This document shows positions 1 to 7,200 of a stretch of 19,749 nucleotides of DNA, piece after piece; the first letter of the stretch is position 1; each line of letters begins with the position of its first letter. The position numbers were made by a program, and so were the translations under genes. The DNA is from an uncultured Caryophanales bacterium (GTDB taxonomy: Bacteria > Bacillota_I > Bacilli_A > RF39 > UBA660). The DNA lies in assembly GCA_947303225.1 (NCBI GenBank), contig CAMYXG010000007.1:1-19749 (forward strand). The letters are read 5' to 3'. The notes beneath the pieces were generated by a model. The model had not been told where the DNA came from. It did not search any database and worked only from the letters and a program-made list of their open reading frames with translations.

Positions 1-49
1 CATAAGTATAAAAGACTAATATGTTTATAAAAATATTAAATTATTAGAA

Positions 50-1075
50 ATGAAATATATTTATAATGAAAAGTTTAGTAATACAGGATTAATTGATTAC
101 AATAATGCTGATTATATTAATATTTTAAAGAGTGGCTATTCAGCAGTATATAAGTCAGAATGGAATACAAAAGCAGATGGTACTGGAAAAAGCTTTAATC
201 AGTATACTGTTTATAAAGCAAGTGATTTCTGTGATGCTTCGAAAAAAGATTGTACTGTGACCCTATATTTAAACTGGAAAAAAGTAACATTTAAAAGAGT
301 ACCATATCTAACCGTTCCAGAAAGTATAAAAACAAATTATGGTTACAACTCTGTACAATCAATAGTATATACTGGAAAATATTTTGTATTTGTTTTATTA
401 GATAGTAAAAATAATAATAATGCTCTATACATTATGAAACAAGATTCATCAGGAAAATGGGTATATCACAATTTTATAAAGAATCTTTCAATAGGTCATG
501 GCCAGGATGTAACCTATATTCCTAAAAAAAATGAAATTGCATTCTTAGAAGCTAATAAAGTTATGCTTATGGATGCGAATACATTTAAATTTAAGCAAAC
601 AATTACATTATCTCATATGTATACTTGTCTTGCTTATGACCGAGTAAATGATAGATTTATTTTAGGATATGGAGCAAATGATGGAAAAATATATTATACA
701 GTATGTAATTCCACTTTAAGCAATAGTAGTTGTAAGATGAAAAAGTTTACAATGAAAAAGAATATGACTGGTCAAAGCTGTGAAAGTCATAATGGGTATT
801 TTTATCGAATTACTTTTGATGCTGGTTTCAAAAACAAATATTTGAGTAGAACTGTTTTAGGACAATCAGGTGGCGAAATAGTTATCTTTGATAGTAATTA
901 TAAGGTACATAATTACATTCGTTTTACAGCCGATAATGGGGTTATCAATGGAACTACCATGGGAGAAATAGAAGGAATTGACTTTGTTAATGGTAAACCA
1001 TATGTTTCCTTTACAGGACCAAGAGACGAAGGAACGCTAAGAACAATTGGTAGAGTATATACAGTTTCCTACTAA
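50..1075 (+). CDS. Secreted-type protein: one InlB-like repeat plus a beta-propeller-like domain, apparently 5'-truncated
   Basis: The first ~80 residues resemble an InlB/Listeria-Bacteroides-type repeat: a WNTKADGTGKSF core, then YKASDFCDASKKDCTVTLYLNW with a Cys pair. Residues ~85-341 are beta-rich with blade-like segments (GHGQDVTYIPKKNEIAFLE, then LAYDRVNDRFILGYG), suggesting a propeller or similar scaffold. Such proteins are normally exported, and six Cys fit that. There is no signal peptide, and I see no clear ribosome binding site before the ATG at 50. An in-frame TAA lies at 17-19, and the other two frames also stop before position 50. The most economical reading is a 3' remnant of a longer multi-repeat surface protein, or an N-terminal part lost by frameshift. 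The function is unknown; adhesion or carbohydrate binding is only a guess. The ORF itself is solid; its completeness is doubtful. Confidence 0.6.
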   Translation: MKYIYNEKFSNTGLIDYNNADYINILKSGYSAVYKSEWNTKADGTGKSFNQYTVYKASDFCDASKKDCTVTLYLNWKKVTFKRVPYLTVPESIKTNYGYNSVQSIVYTGKYFVFVLLDSKNNNNALYIMKQDSSGKWVYHNFIKNLSIGHGQDVTYIPKKNEIAFLEANKVMLMDANTFKFKQTITLSHMYTCLAYDRVNDRFILGYGANDGKIYYTVCNSTLSNSSCKMKKFTMKKNMTGQSCESHNGYFYRITFDAGFKNKYLSRTVLGQSGGEIVIFDSNYKVHNYIRFTADNGVINGTTMGEIEGIDFVNGKPYVSFTGPRDEGTLRTIGRVYTVSY

Positions 1076-1080
1076 GTAAG

Positions 1081-1110
1081 AAAATGATGTCATTTTGATA
1101 TCATTTTTTC
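1081..1110 (+). terminator. AT-rich hairpin terminator after the InlB-repeat gene
   Basis: An 11-bp stem pairs 1081-1091 with 1097-1107 and includes one G-U pair. The loop is ATTTT, and the 3' arm runs into a short T tract. It lies five bases after the stop codon of the upstream gene. The T tract is weak, so termination may be partial. Confidence 0.55.
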
Positions 1111-1139
1111 TTGATAAAAACATCATTTTATGTCATACT
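1111..1139 (+). promoter_or_regulatory. Promoter for the anchored Ig-like protein
   Basis: TTGATA (1111-1116) and CATACT (1134-1139) are separated by 17 bases. A TG sits one base upstream of the -10 box, making it an extended -10. The predicted leader to the ATG at 1164 is about 18 bases and contains AGGAGAG at 1153-1159. Confidence 0.55.
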
Positions 1140-1163
1140 AAACATATAGAATAGGAGAGTAGT

Positions 1164-1721
1164 ATGAGACATAATAATTATCGATTTAAAAAAACAAAAA
1201 GAAATTATAGTTTATTATTAGGAGTATTATTATTAGGAATCAGTATGGGATATGCTATTTTATCAACATCACTAAATATCGATGGAACTTCAACAATTAG
1301 TAGTACAACATGGAATATTCATTGGAATAATATAATAGAAAATGAAGATAATACAGCAACTACAAATCAGGCAACAAAAATAGAAACTGATACAACAACT
1401 GCAACATTTAATGTAACACTAGCAAAGCCAGGAGATTTTTATGAATTTACGATAGATGCTGTAAATAGTGGTACGATAGATGCCATGATAGATTCTATTT
1501 CAAATAAAGTATTTGAATCGAATGGAACAACAGAGATAAATTTACCAAATTATATAAATTATACCGTAACATATCGAGATGGCATTACAGTAGCACCAAA
1601 ACATCTCTTAGAAGCATCTAAAACAGAACGTTATAAGATTAGAGTAGAATTTAAAAGAGATATAGAAGCCAATCAATTACATACAGAAGCAACAACAATA
1701 AAATTATGTTCAAGCAGATAG
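1164..1721 (+). CDS. Membrane-anchored Ig-like surface protein, N-terminal part of a frameshifted gene
   Basis: This reads as a surface or biofilm-matrix-type protein. Residues 1-13 are basic and residues 14-36 form one hydrophobic segment (signal anchor or signal peptide). They are followed by LNIDGTSTISSTTWNIHW, an opening I associate with SipW/TasA-like exported proteins of low-GC Firmicutes, and a beta-rich Ig-like domain to about residue 180. The start is fixed by AGGAGAG five bases upstream. The frame ends at TAG 1719-1721 with a non-homologous tail (CSSR). From 1702 another frame continues with NYVQADSTAIVREKNNQIYAF, the kind of continuation expected after the Ig-like domain, so 1164-2157 was probably one gene of about 330 residues. 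If exported, the present product would be a truncated anchored domain. Confidence 0.7.
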   Translation: MRHNNYRFKKTKRNYSLLLGVLLLGISMGYAILSTSLNIDGTSTISSTTWNIHWNNIIENEDNTATTNQATKIETDTTTATFNVTLAKPGDFYEFTIDAVNSGTIDAMIDSISNKVFESNGTTEINLPNYINYTVTYRDGITVAPKHLLEASKTERYKIRVEFKRDIEANQLHTEATTIKLCSSR

Positions 1722-2157
1722 CACAGCTATAGTAAGAGAAAAAAATAATCAAATATATGCTTTCAATACTCTAGCAGCTGTAAATACATCGATTTCTGAT
1801 TTAGGAACAACATCAATGAATTATCAAGATATTATTACCTATAGTTCTCATAATTTCTATCTAAAACACATGATAAGCGATCAAGATAGAATTGAATCAT
1901 CATCAGTAGGATATATTTTAAATAATACTCCTTACTATCTATCAGGAGGAGATAATGGAGCAACATTTGAAGCAAATAAAACAACATTATTAAACTCATT
2001 CGGAAGTAGTAATTGTACAATAGAAGCACATTATGTTTATTGTACATTATCAGGATTAGATGCTGACACCAATTATGATGGAACAGTATCAGCAAGTGAT
2101 AGTACTCATATGTGTACAGTACATGCTAATAAATCTAGTGAATGTATGGAAATGTAG
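1702..2157 (+). pseudogene. Out-of-frame C-terminal half of the surface protein (Cys-rich domain)
   Basis: Frame 1 is open from 1702 to the TAG at 2155-2157 and overlaps the end of the N-terminal fragment. A first ATG occurs only at 1816, preceded by a weak AGGAA at 1803-1807. The encoded region has a linker (VQADSTAIV...IYAFNTLAAVNTSI) and a compact C-terminal domain containing VGYILNNTPYYLSGG, FEANKTTLLNSFGSSNC and four Cys in two pairs. This layout is reminiscent of C-terminal domains of exported proteins in uncultured gut Bacilli. It has no signal peptide or membrane segment, so it makes sense only as the tail of the upstream fragment. A short independent protein from 1816 (113 residues) cannot be excluded, but I consider it unlikely. 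Confidence 0.65.
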
Positions 2158-2179
2158 AGAATAGTTTTATTCTCTTTTT
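2156..2179 (+). terminator. Intrinsic terminator after the frameshifted surface-protein gene
   Basis: A perfect 8-bp stem (AGAGAATA at 2156-2163, TATTCTCT at 2168-2175) with a GTTT loop is followed by a T run. The stop codon of the surface-protein frame overlaps the 5' arm. Confidence 0.75.
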
Positions 2180-2181
2180 CA

Positions 2182-2210
2182 TTGCTTCAAAGAAAAAGAA
2201 TTGCTATAAT
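2182..2210 (+). promoter_or_regulatory. Promoter for deoD (extended -10)
   Basis: TTGCTT (2182-2187), a 17-base spacer and TATAAT (2205-2210), with an extended TGC before the -10 box. This is close to the sigma-A consensus. The predicted leader to the ATG at 2233 is only about 16 bases. Confidence 0.75.
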
Positions 2211-2232
2211 AAATAAGAAAGAAGGTATGTTT

Positions 2233-2946
2233 ATGGCAACAGCTCATATTGAAAGTAAAGAGGATGAAATTGCTCCAATTGTTTTAATGCCAGGAGATCC
2301 TCTACGTGCAAAATACATTGCAGAAAATTTTTTAGAAGATGCAAAATTAATTAATAAAGTAAGAAATATGTTTGGGTATACTGGTACTTATAAAGGAAAA
2401 AGAGTAACTGTATTTGCAAGTGGCATGGGAATTCCTAGTATTGGAATCTATTCTTATGAATTATATAAGTTTTATAATGTAGAAAAGATTATTCGTATCG
2501 GAACATGTGGATCATTTCATAAAGATATAAAATTATTGGATGTTGTATTATCAACAGGTGCATACTGTAAAAGCTATTTTGATGAATTATTAGATGGAGT
2601 AGATATTGATTTTATTCAATCTTCTGAATCATTAAATAGAAAAATTATGAATACAGCCAAAATAAGGAATGTAGATTTAAAAGTAGGAAAAACAATCACA
2701 AGTGATGTTTTTGATTTATATTGTGATGATGAAGAAAAATTCCGTGGACATTTTCCAGATATGAATTTTTTATCTGTAGAAATGGAAGCATTTGGACTAT
2801 TTTATATAGCAAAAAAACTTGGAAAAGACGCATCTTGTTTAATGACAGTAGTCGATTCTTTATATGATAAAAGAAGTCTATCAAGTGAAGAAAGAGAAAC
2901 TTCATTAAATAATATGATTGAAATGGCACTAGAATCAATAAACTAA
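2233..2946 (+). CDS. deoD: Purine-nucleoside phosphorylase, DeoD type
   Basis: This cytosolic salvage enzyme cleaves purine (deoxy)ribonucleosides with phosphate to give the base and (deoxy)ribose-1-phosphate. The 237 residues match the DeoD family length. The N terminus MATAHI carries the His donated to the neighbouring active site. Also visible are VLMPGDPLRAKYIAE (phosphate-binding Gly/Arg near 21-25), Arg44, RIGTCGS (88-94) and VEMEA (182-186, nucleoside-binding Glu). The catalytic Asp is Asp208 in VVDSL. The usual Ser before that Asp (SD in E. coli) is Val here. I chose the ATG at 2233 because GAAGG at 2221-2225 is correctly spaced for it and the protein begins exactly as family members do. 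An upstream TTG in frame falls in the promoter. No terminator separates it from the next gene, so read-through is likely. Confidence 0.93.
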   Translation: MATAHIESKEDEIAPIVLMPGDPLRAKYIAENFLEDAKLINKVRNMFGYTGTYKGKRVTVFASGMGIPSIGIYSYELYKFYNVEKIIRIGTCGSFHKDIKLLDVVLSTGAYCKSYFDELLDGVDIDFIQSSESLNRKIMNTAKIRNVDLKVGKTITSDVFDLYCDDEEKFRGHFPDMNFLSVEMEAFGLFYIAKKLGKDASCLMTVVDSLYDKRSLSSEERETSLNNMIEMALESIN

Positions 2947-2982
2947 GAAAAAAAGGGTATACTAAAGAAGAGGTGACAAAGC

Positions 2983-4257
2983 ATGAAATACATAAAAAAA
3001 GATTTAGGTTCCTTTAACTTGCATTTAATAAAAACAAAGAAATTTAAAACCACAACTATCCGTGTGGTTTTTCATACCCCTATTATAAAAGAAGATATAA
3101 CAAAAAGAAATGTCCTAACAGATATCTTATTACAATCAACTAAGAAATATGATTCTAGAAGAAGTCTAACAATAGAATCGGAAGAATTATATTCTGCAGA
3201 TATTTCAACAAGTAATCATCGTCTAGGAAACTATATATTTACAAGCTTTACATTACAATCATTAAATGATAAATATACAGAAATTGGCAATTTAGATAAG
3301 GCATTTGAATTTTTAGGAGAAATTATTTTCCATCCAGATTTTACAGAAAAAGGCTTTTTTCGAGAAGAAAAATTAGATATTGTAAAAACGAATACGAATG
3401 TTGCTTTAAACTCTATCAAAGAAGATGCTACAGGTTATAGTCTAATAAGAGCAAGTGAAGCATATGAAAAAGATAGCCCTGTATCTTATCGAATGATAGG
3501 CTATCAGGAAGATTTAGACAATATAACAGTAGAAAGTTTAAAAGACTGCTATCAAAAAATGATTGATAATGATTATGTTGATATCTTTGTAGTAGGAGAT
3601 TTTGATTCACAAGAAATGGTTCTAACAATAAAAAAATACTTTAAATTCAAAAAAATAAAAAAGAAGAAAAAGCCATATTTATTAGAAGCAAAAAAATGTA
3701 GAAAAAGAAGATTATTCGCAAAAGAAACCATTGATAATTCCCAATCAAAATTAGCAATCATGTGTCCAATTTCAAAATTATCTGAATATGAAAGAAATTA
3801 TCCACTTACTTTAGCAAATCTTATTATAGGAGGAGGAACCGATTCAAAACTATTTCAAGAGGTAAGAGAAAAGAATTCTTTATGCTATACTATTTATTCT
3901 ATGGTAAATAAATTAGATAGTGTATTCATTATCATGGCAGGTATTGATCGAGCTAATTTTAACAAAACAGTAGATCTCATCACGAAAAATTTATTAAATA
4001 TGAAAAAAGGAAAGTTTTTAGAAAAAGATATTCAAACAGCCAAAGAGTTTTTTCATACAGCCGCAGAAGAAGTTGAAGAGAATGAATATCGTATGATTTC
4101 AGAATGCCTAATGGAAGAAGTATTAGGACTTCCACCATTAAAGGAAAGAATTGCTAAAATGAATGGAGTAACAAAATCAGAAATTGTAAAAGTCTTTAAG
4201 AAAATAAATATGGATACTATATTTTTATTAGAGGGGGTTAAGAATGAAGACAATTGA
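2983..4257 (+). CDS. ymfF: M16 peptidase-like protein, YmfF type (catalytically inactive subunit)
   Basis: This 424-residue M16-fold protein has the usual two-half layout. The zinc motif HxxEH expected about 45-55 residues in is absent: the region reads NVLTDILLQSTKKYDSR. That is typical of the YmfF partner, which is thought to pair with an active YmfH-type subunit. A family-like glycine-rich segment (LIIGGGTDSKLFQEVREKNSLCYTIYS) lies near residues 280-307. The start is supported by GAAGAGGTG about eight bases upstream. It overlaps the following M16 gene by 14 bases, indicating translational coupling and a heterodimer. There is no signal peptide, so it is probably cytosolic. Family members are annotated near the EF-P modification gene ymfI in Bacillus, but no ymfI is present here, and the substrate is unknown. 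Confidence 0.8.
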   Translation: MKYIKKDLGSFNLHLIKTKKFKTTTIRVVFHTPIIKEDITKRNVLTDILLQSTKKYDSRRSLTIESEELYSADISTSNHRLGNYIFTSFTLQSLNDKYTEIGNLDKAFEFLGEIIFHPDFTEKGFFREEKLDIVKTNTNVALNSIKEDATGYSLIRASEAYEKDSPVSYRMIGYQEDLDNITVESLKDCYQKMIDNDYVDIFVVGDFDSQEMVLTIKKYFKFKKIKKKKKPYLLEAKKCRKRRLFAKETIDNSQSKLAIMCPISKLSEYERNYPLTLANLIIGGGTDSKLFQEVREKNSLCYTIYSMVNKLDSVFIIMAGIDRANFNKTVDLITKNLLNMKKGKFLEKDIQTAKEFFHTAAEEVEENEYRMISECLMEEVLGLPPLKERIAKMNGVTKSEIVKVFKKINMDTIFLLEGVKNEDN

Positions 4258-5503
4258 GTTAGAAGGTTTAGATATTTCTGCATATAAAGAAACACTTTCA
4301 AACGGACTAGAAATCTATATGTTACCATATGAAAATAAGAATAATTACTTTATTACTTATGCAACAAGATTTGGAAGTGATGTATTAGAATTTGAAAAAA
4401 AAGAAGTAAAAACAAAATTACCACTAGGAATAGCACATTTCTTAGAACACAAAATGTTTGAGCAAGAAGATGGAATAGATCCTTTTACTTTTTTTTCAAA
4501 TAGTGGAACAGATTCTAATGCTTCAACTTCTTTTGATAATACACAATATATATGTTATGGAACAAAACAGTTTTCTGATAATTTAAGATACCTAATTCAT
4601 TTTGTAAGTAATCCATATTTTACAGAAGAGAATGTAGAAAAAGAAAAAGGAATTATTGGAGAAGAAATAAAAATGTATCAAGATATTCCTGATTATAAAT
4701 TGGAAATGGAATTAAGAAAAGCAATTTATCATTATAGTTCTAGAAGAATTGATATTGCAGGTACAATGGAAGAAGTAAATAGAATTACAAAAGAAGATCT
4801 ACATACGTGTTATCGCAATTATTATGTTCCCAATAATATGTTTCTATTGATGGCAGGAAAGTTTGAAAAAGAAGAAGCACTAAAAATTATTAAAAAAGAA
4901 TTAGAATATCGACATAAAGAAGAACTACCAAATATAGTTGAAAAGGAAGAACCAAAAAATGTGTTTAAAGCAACAAAAACACTAAAAGAAAACGTAGAAG
5001 TACCAAAAATAGGGATAGGAGTAAAAATATCTACAAAAGGAATAAAAATGAAACCATTAGAATTAGATTTATATCTAAATATGATAACAACCATTCTATT
5101 TGGTTCTTCTTCTGAATTTAGAGAAAGAGTAAGACAAAAGAAAATATTAAGTAGTATTTATATGGAATGGGAAACAATAACCAATATAAAAACATTCTAT
5201 ATCATGGCTACAAGTATAAAACCAAAAGAATTAATAGAAGAAATCCAAAAAGAATTACAAAATATTCATATTTCTAAGAATACATTCGAAAGAATCAAAA
5301 AAGTATGGATTGCAAATGAAGTAAAAATGATTGATAATATGGATTCTACCATCAATAATCTATATGATGATATTTTAAGATACAATGAAATCATACCAAA
5401 TAAAATAGAAAGAATACGTAATATGAAAATAGAAAAATGTAATAAACTAATAGAACAGATAGATTGGAATAATAAAAGTATCATAAGAATGGAAAAAAAA
5501 TAA
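4244..5503 (+). CDS. ymfH: M16 zinc metallopeptidase, YmfH type (active subunit)
   Basis: This 419-residue M16 peptidase carries the inverted zinc motif HFLEH at residues 65-69 inside LGIAHFLEHKMFE. The downstream third-ligand Glu lies in GIIGEEIKMYQD (Glu140/141). The SNGLEIYMLP opening and the NYYVPNNMFLLMAG stretch are typical of the first M16 domain. A second, degenerate domain with an RERVRQKKILSSIY segment lies near 285-300. GAGGGGG sits upstream of the ATG, and the gene starts inside the end of the YmfF-like gene, so the two products are probably made in equal amounts and pair. Likely role: degradation or maturation of small peptides. The substrate is not evident from the sequence. Confidence 0.85.
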   Translation: MKTIELEGLDISAYKETLSNGLEIYMLPYENKNNYFITYATRFGSDVLEFEKKEVKTKLPLGIAHFLEHKMFEQEDGIDPFTFFSNSGTDSNASTSFDNTQYICYGTKQFSDNLRYLIHFVSNPYFTEENVEKEKGIIGEEIKMYQDIPDYKLEMELRKAIYHYSSRRIDIAGTMEEVNRITKEDLHTCYRNYYVPNNMFLLMAGKFEKEEALKIIKKELEYRHKEELPNIVEKEEPKNVFKATKTLKENVEVPKIGIGVKISTKGIKMKPLELDLYLNMITTILFGSSSEFRERVRQKKILSSIYMEWETITNIKTFYIMATSIKPKELIEEIQKELQNIHISKNTFERIKKVWIANEVKMIDNMDSTINNLYDDILRYNEIIPNKIERIRNMKIEKCNKLIEQIDWNNKSIIRMEKK

Positions 5504-5516
5504 AGGAAGTTTGTCT

Positions 5517-6953
5517 ATGAATAATGATAAATATAAAAATAAAGATTTTGAATCAATAAAATTGCATAGTGAAGATAATATACAAGAAACAGTACAAGAA
5601 ATAAAAGAAACCAATGTACAATTATTAATAGAAGGAGCATTAGCAGAAGAAGAGAAAAGTATATTATTAAAAAGATTAAAAACAAATCTTCAACTAGAAG
5701 ATTCAGAGTCCCAAGAATATGCTTCTTCTATCTTCCATTATTTACTAAACAGAGAAGGACCATATGAAGACAGTGAAGTAGAATTTATAACTTTTTTTAT
5801 CATTTATTTGAATTATCGTAAAATCAAATACGATGAAAATGGAAATATTAGACAAGGATATGAAAAAGCTAGAATACCAGAAATAAAAGTATCTCCATAT
5901 ATTCCAGAAGCAGAATCAGCTCTAGCGGCATATGCATTATCAACAGTATATATTAGTAGTGAATTATGTATAAAACCATTTCAAGAAGGAGACAAAGATA
6001 GTTTATTTGCCTACATACAGGCATTATCTCATGAGATGGTACATTATAGGCAAGATTATGAAGCATATCATGGATTATTAACAGAATCATCCTTTAAATG
6101 TATTTTAGAGCAATCTATTCGATTACAAGAATATGATGATAATGAAATCAATTATCGCTTTCGTGAAACCGAAGTGGAAGCTCAAGTAGAGAGTATGCAA
6201 TATGCAATAGAATTAGCTCAGGAATACTTTCCTAGTTATGTATCTTTTCAACAGAAAATGTTATTATCACGAGAAAACTATTTAATGGAAGAAGCATTAT
6301 CTTTTCAATATGACGATGAAAATAGTTTGGCATTAAGAGATTTTTATGATATCGGCCTGTTAAGTATTGCCGTAGCAACAGGAATAAAAAGGAATAATAG
6401 AACAATTGATTTACTAGAAAGATTTCCACAATTATTAGCATTTTTTAATGAAAATAAGAGCATTAGAAGTGAAGAAGAGTTATTAATAGGATATCAATAT
6501 GCAAAAGAAACAAATAATCCTATTTCAAATATTTATGAACAGTTTTTAGTATATATTTATCATAAAGAACCAAATCTTCAAAATACATCTCTTTCATCAG
6601 AATTATTACAAGTAAAAAAAGAGTTTATCATAAATCAAATAGAAAAAGAAAAAATATTTTTAGAACAAATAGAATATATGATTCACTACCAAGAGCATTC
6701 AATTACAAAAATAACACAAAGATGGAAGTTGAATGTTGAAGAAATTATTAGACAGAGAAAAGAAAGAATAACACATTATAAATCATTTTTAGAAAGTATA
6801 TCAGAACTTAGTGAAGAAGATGAAATACATAATATCATAGAAATAGAATTAAATACTTATGAAATACTATTAGATAAAATTGATAAAAATATTGCAATTG
6901 ATAATATGCTAGATGAAATAATAGTGGAAGATAGTTATAAAAATAAAAAATAG
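5517..6953 (+). CDS. Putative cytosolic HExxH metallopeptidase, unknown family
   Basis: I do not recognise a named family. The 478-residue protein has no signal peptide or membrane segment. It carries HEMVH at residues 172-176 (ALSHEMVHYRQDYEAYH), a canonical HExxH zinc site. About 40 residues later, RFRETEVEAQVES (216-228) offers acidic residues suitable as a third ligand in gluzincin style. The flanks are helical and rich in Glu/Lys, and the C-terminal third looks coiled-coil (residues ~360-470). The ATG at 5517 is chosen over an upstream TTG because AAAGGAAG ends seven bases before it. It follows the M16 pair by 13 bases and is followed by a microprotein after 11 bases, so the four genes look like one operon. 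A peptidase role is inferred from the motif and neighbours only. Confidence 0.65.
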   Translation: MNNDKYKNKDFESIKLHSEDNIQETVQEIKETNVQLLIEGALAEEEKSILLKRLKTNLQLEDSESQEYASSIFHYLLNREGPYEDSEVEFITFFIIYLNYRKIKYDENGNIRQGYEKARIPEIKVSPYIPEAESALAAYALSTVYISSELCIKPFQEGDKDSLFAYIQALSHEMVHYRQDYEAYHGLLTESSFKCILEQSIRLQEYDDNEINYRFRETEVEAQVESMQYAIELAQEYFPSYVSFQQKMLLSRENYLMEEALSFQYDDENSLALRDFYDIGLLSIAVATGIKRNNRTIDLLERFPQLLAFFNENKSIRSEEELLIGYQYAKETNNPISNIYEQFLVYIYHKEPNLQNTSLSSELLQVKKEFIINQIEKEKIFLEQIEYMIHYQEHSITKITQRWKLNVEEIIRQRKERITHYKSFLESISELSEEDEIHNIIEIELNTYEILLDKIDKNIAIDNMLDEIIVEDSYKNKK

Positions 6954-6964
6954 AAAGGTATAAA

Positions 6965-7132
6965 ATGAAAACAGAACAACAATTAAAAAATGAAAAATTA
7001 GCTTGCTTAATACTTTTAGAAAAATATATTGAAGAAAAAGACCAAGAAAAAGCTTTTATTCTAGCAATGAAAATAAAAGAATTGAATAGTCTGATAGAAA
7101 AAAATAGTCATGAAAATCAAAAGAATAGATAA
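6965..7132 (+). CDS. Small helical protein (55 aa), unknown function
   Basis: The ORF reads MKTEQQLKNEKLACLILLEK and so on to a TAA at 7130-7132. AAAGG lies six bases before the ATG, and the gap to the upstream HExxH gene is only 11 bases, so co-translation from the same mRNA is likely. The sequence is almost entirely amphipathic helix with Leu/Ile heptad spacing and many Glu/Lys, consistent with a coiled-coil hairpin that could bind a partner. No Cys pair, signal peptide or membrane segment is present. It could be an adaptor or inhibitor of the neighbouring protease, but nothing in the sequence proves this. Confidence 0.6.
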   Translation: MKTEQQLKNEKLACLILLEKYIEEKDQEKAFILAMKIKELNSLIEKNSHENQKNR

Positions 7133-7160
7133 GTTTATAGTAAAACTATATTCTTTTTTT
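7123..7160 (+). terminator. Terminator of the deoD/M16/HExxH operon
   Basis: An interrupted stem pairs GAATA (7123-7127) with TATTC (7149-7153), TA with TA, and GTTT (7133-7136) with AAAC (7143-7146), with small bulges and a six-base loop. A run of seven T follows. The 5' arm overlaps the end of the microprotein gene. Confidence 0.55.
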
Positions 7161-7168
7161 CTTTTTTA

Positions 7169-7177
7169 TGATAAAAT
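7169..7177 (+). promoter_or_regulatory. Extended -10 promoter element for the 7201 gene
   Basis: TGATAAAAT is one mismatch from the TGnTATAAT extended -10 consensus. No convincing -35 is visible in the preceding T-rich stretch. The predicted leader is about 17 bases and contains AGAGGTG. Confidence 0.4.
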
Positions 7178-7200
7178 GAAAATAGAATAGAGGTGTAAGA

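Noticed and set aside
1695..1721. Programmed ribosomal frameshift between the two surface-protein frames
   Set aside because: Joining the frames needs a +1 (or -2) shift. There is no X XXY YYZ slippery heptamer, rare-codon/stop pause or downstream hairpin at the join; loss of bases at a short direct repeat is simpler.
1835..2095. Minus-strand ORF opposite the Cys-rich domain
   Set aside because: It is a Leu/Tyr/His-rich shadow frame without start signals; the plus-strand frame shows recognisable domain sequence.
2958..2963. Separate promoter (TATACT) before the YmfF-like gene
   Set aside because: There is no -35 at 16-18 bases and no TG extension, and no terminator follows deoD, so read-through explains expression adequately.
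6965..7132. Microprotein as a RiPP precursor for the M16 pair
   Set aside because: It lacks a Cys/Ser/Thr-rich or Gly-rich core and any leader-core boundary. The helical Glu/Lys composition fits an adaptor better.
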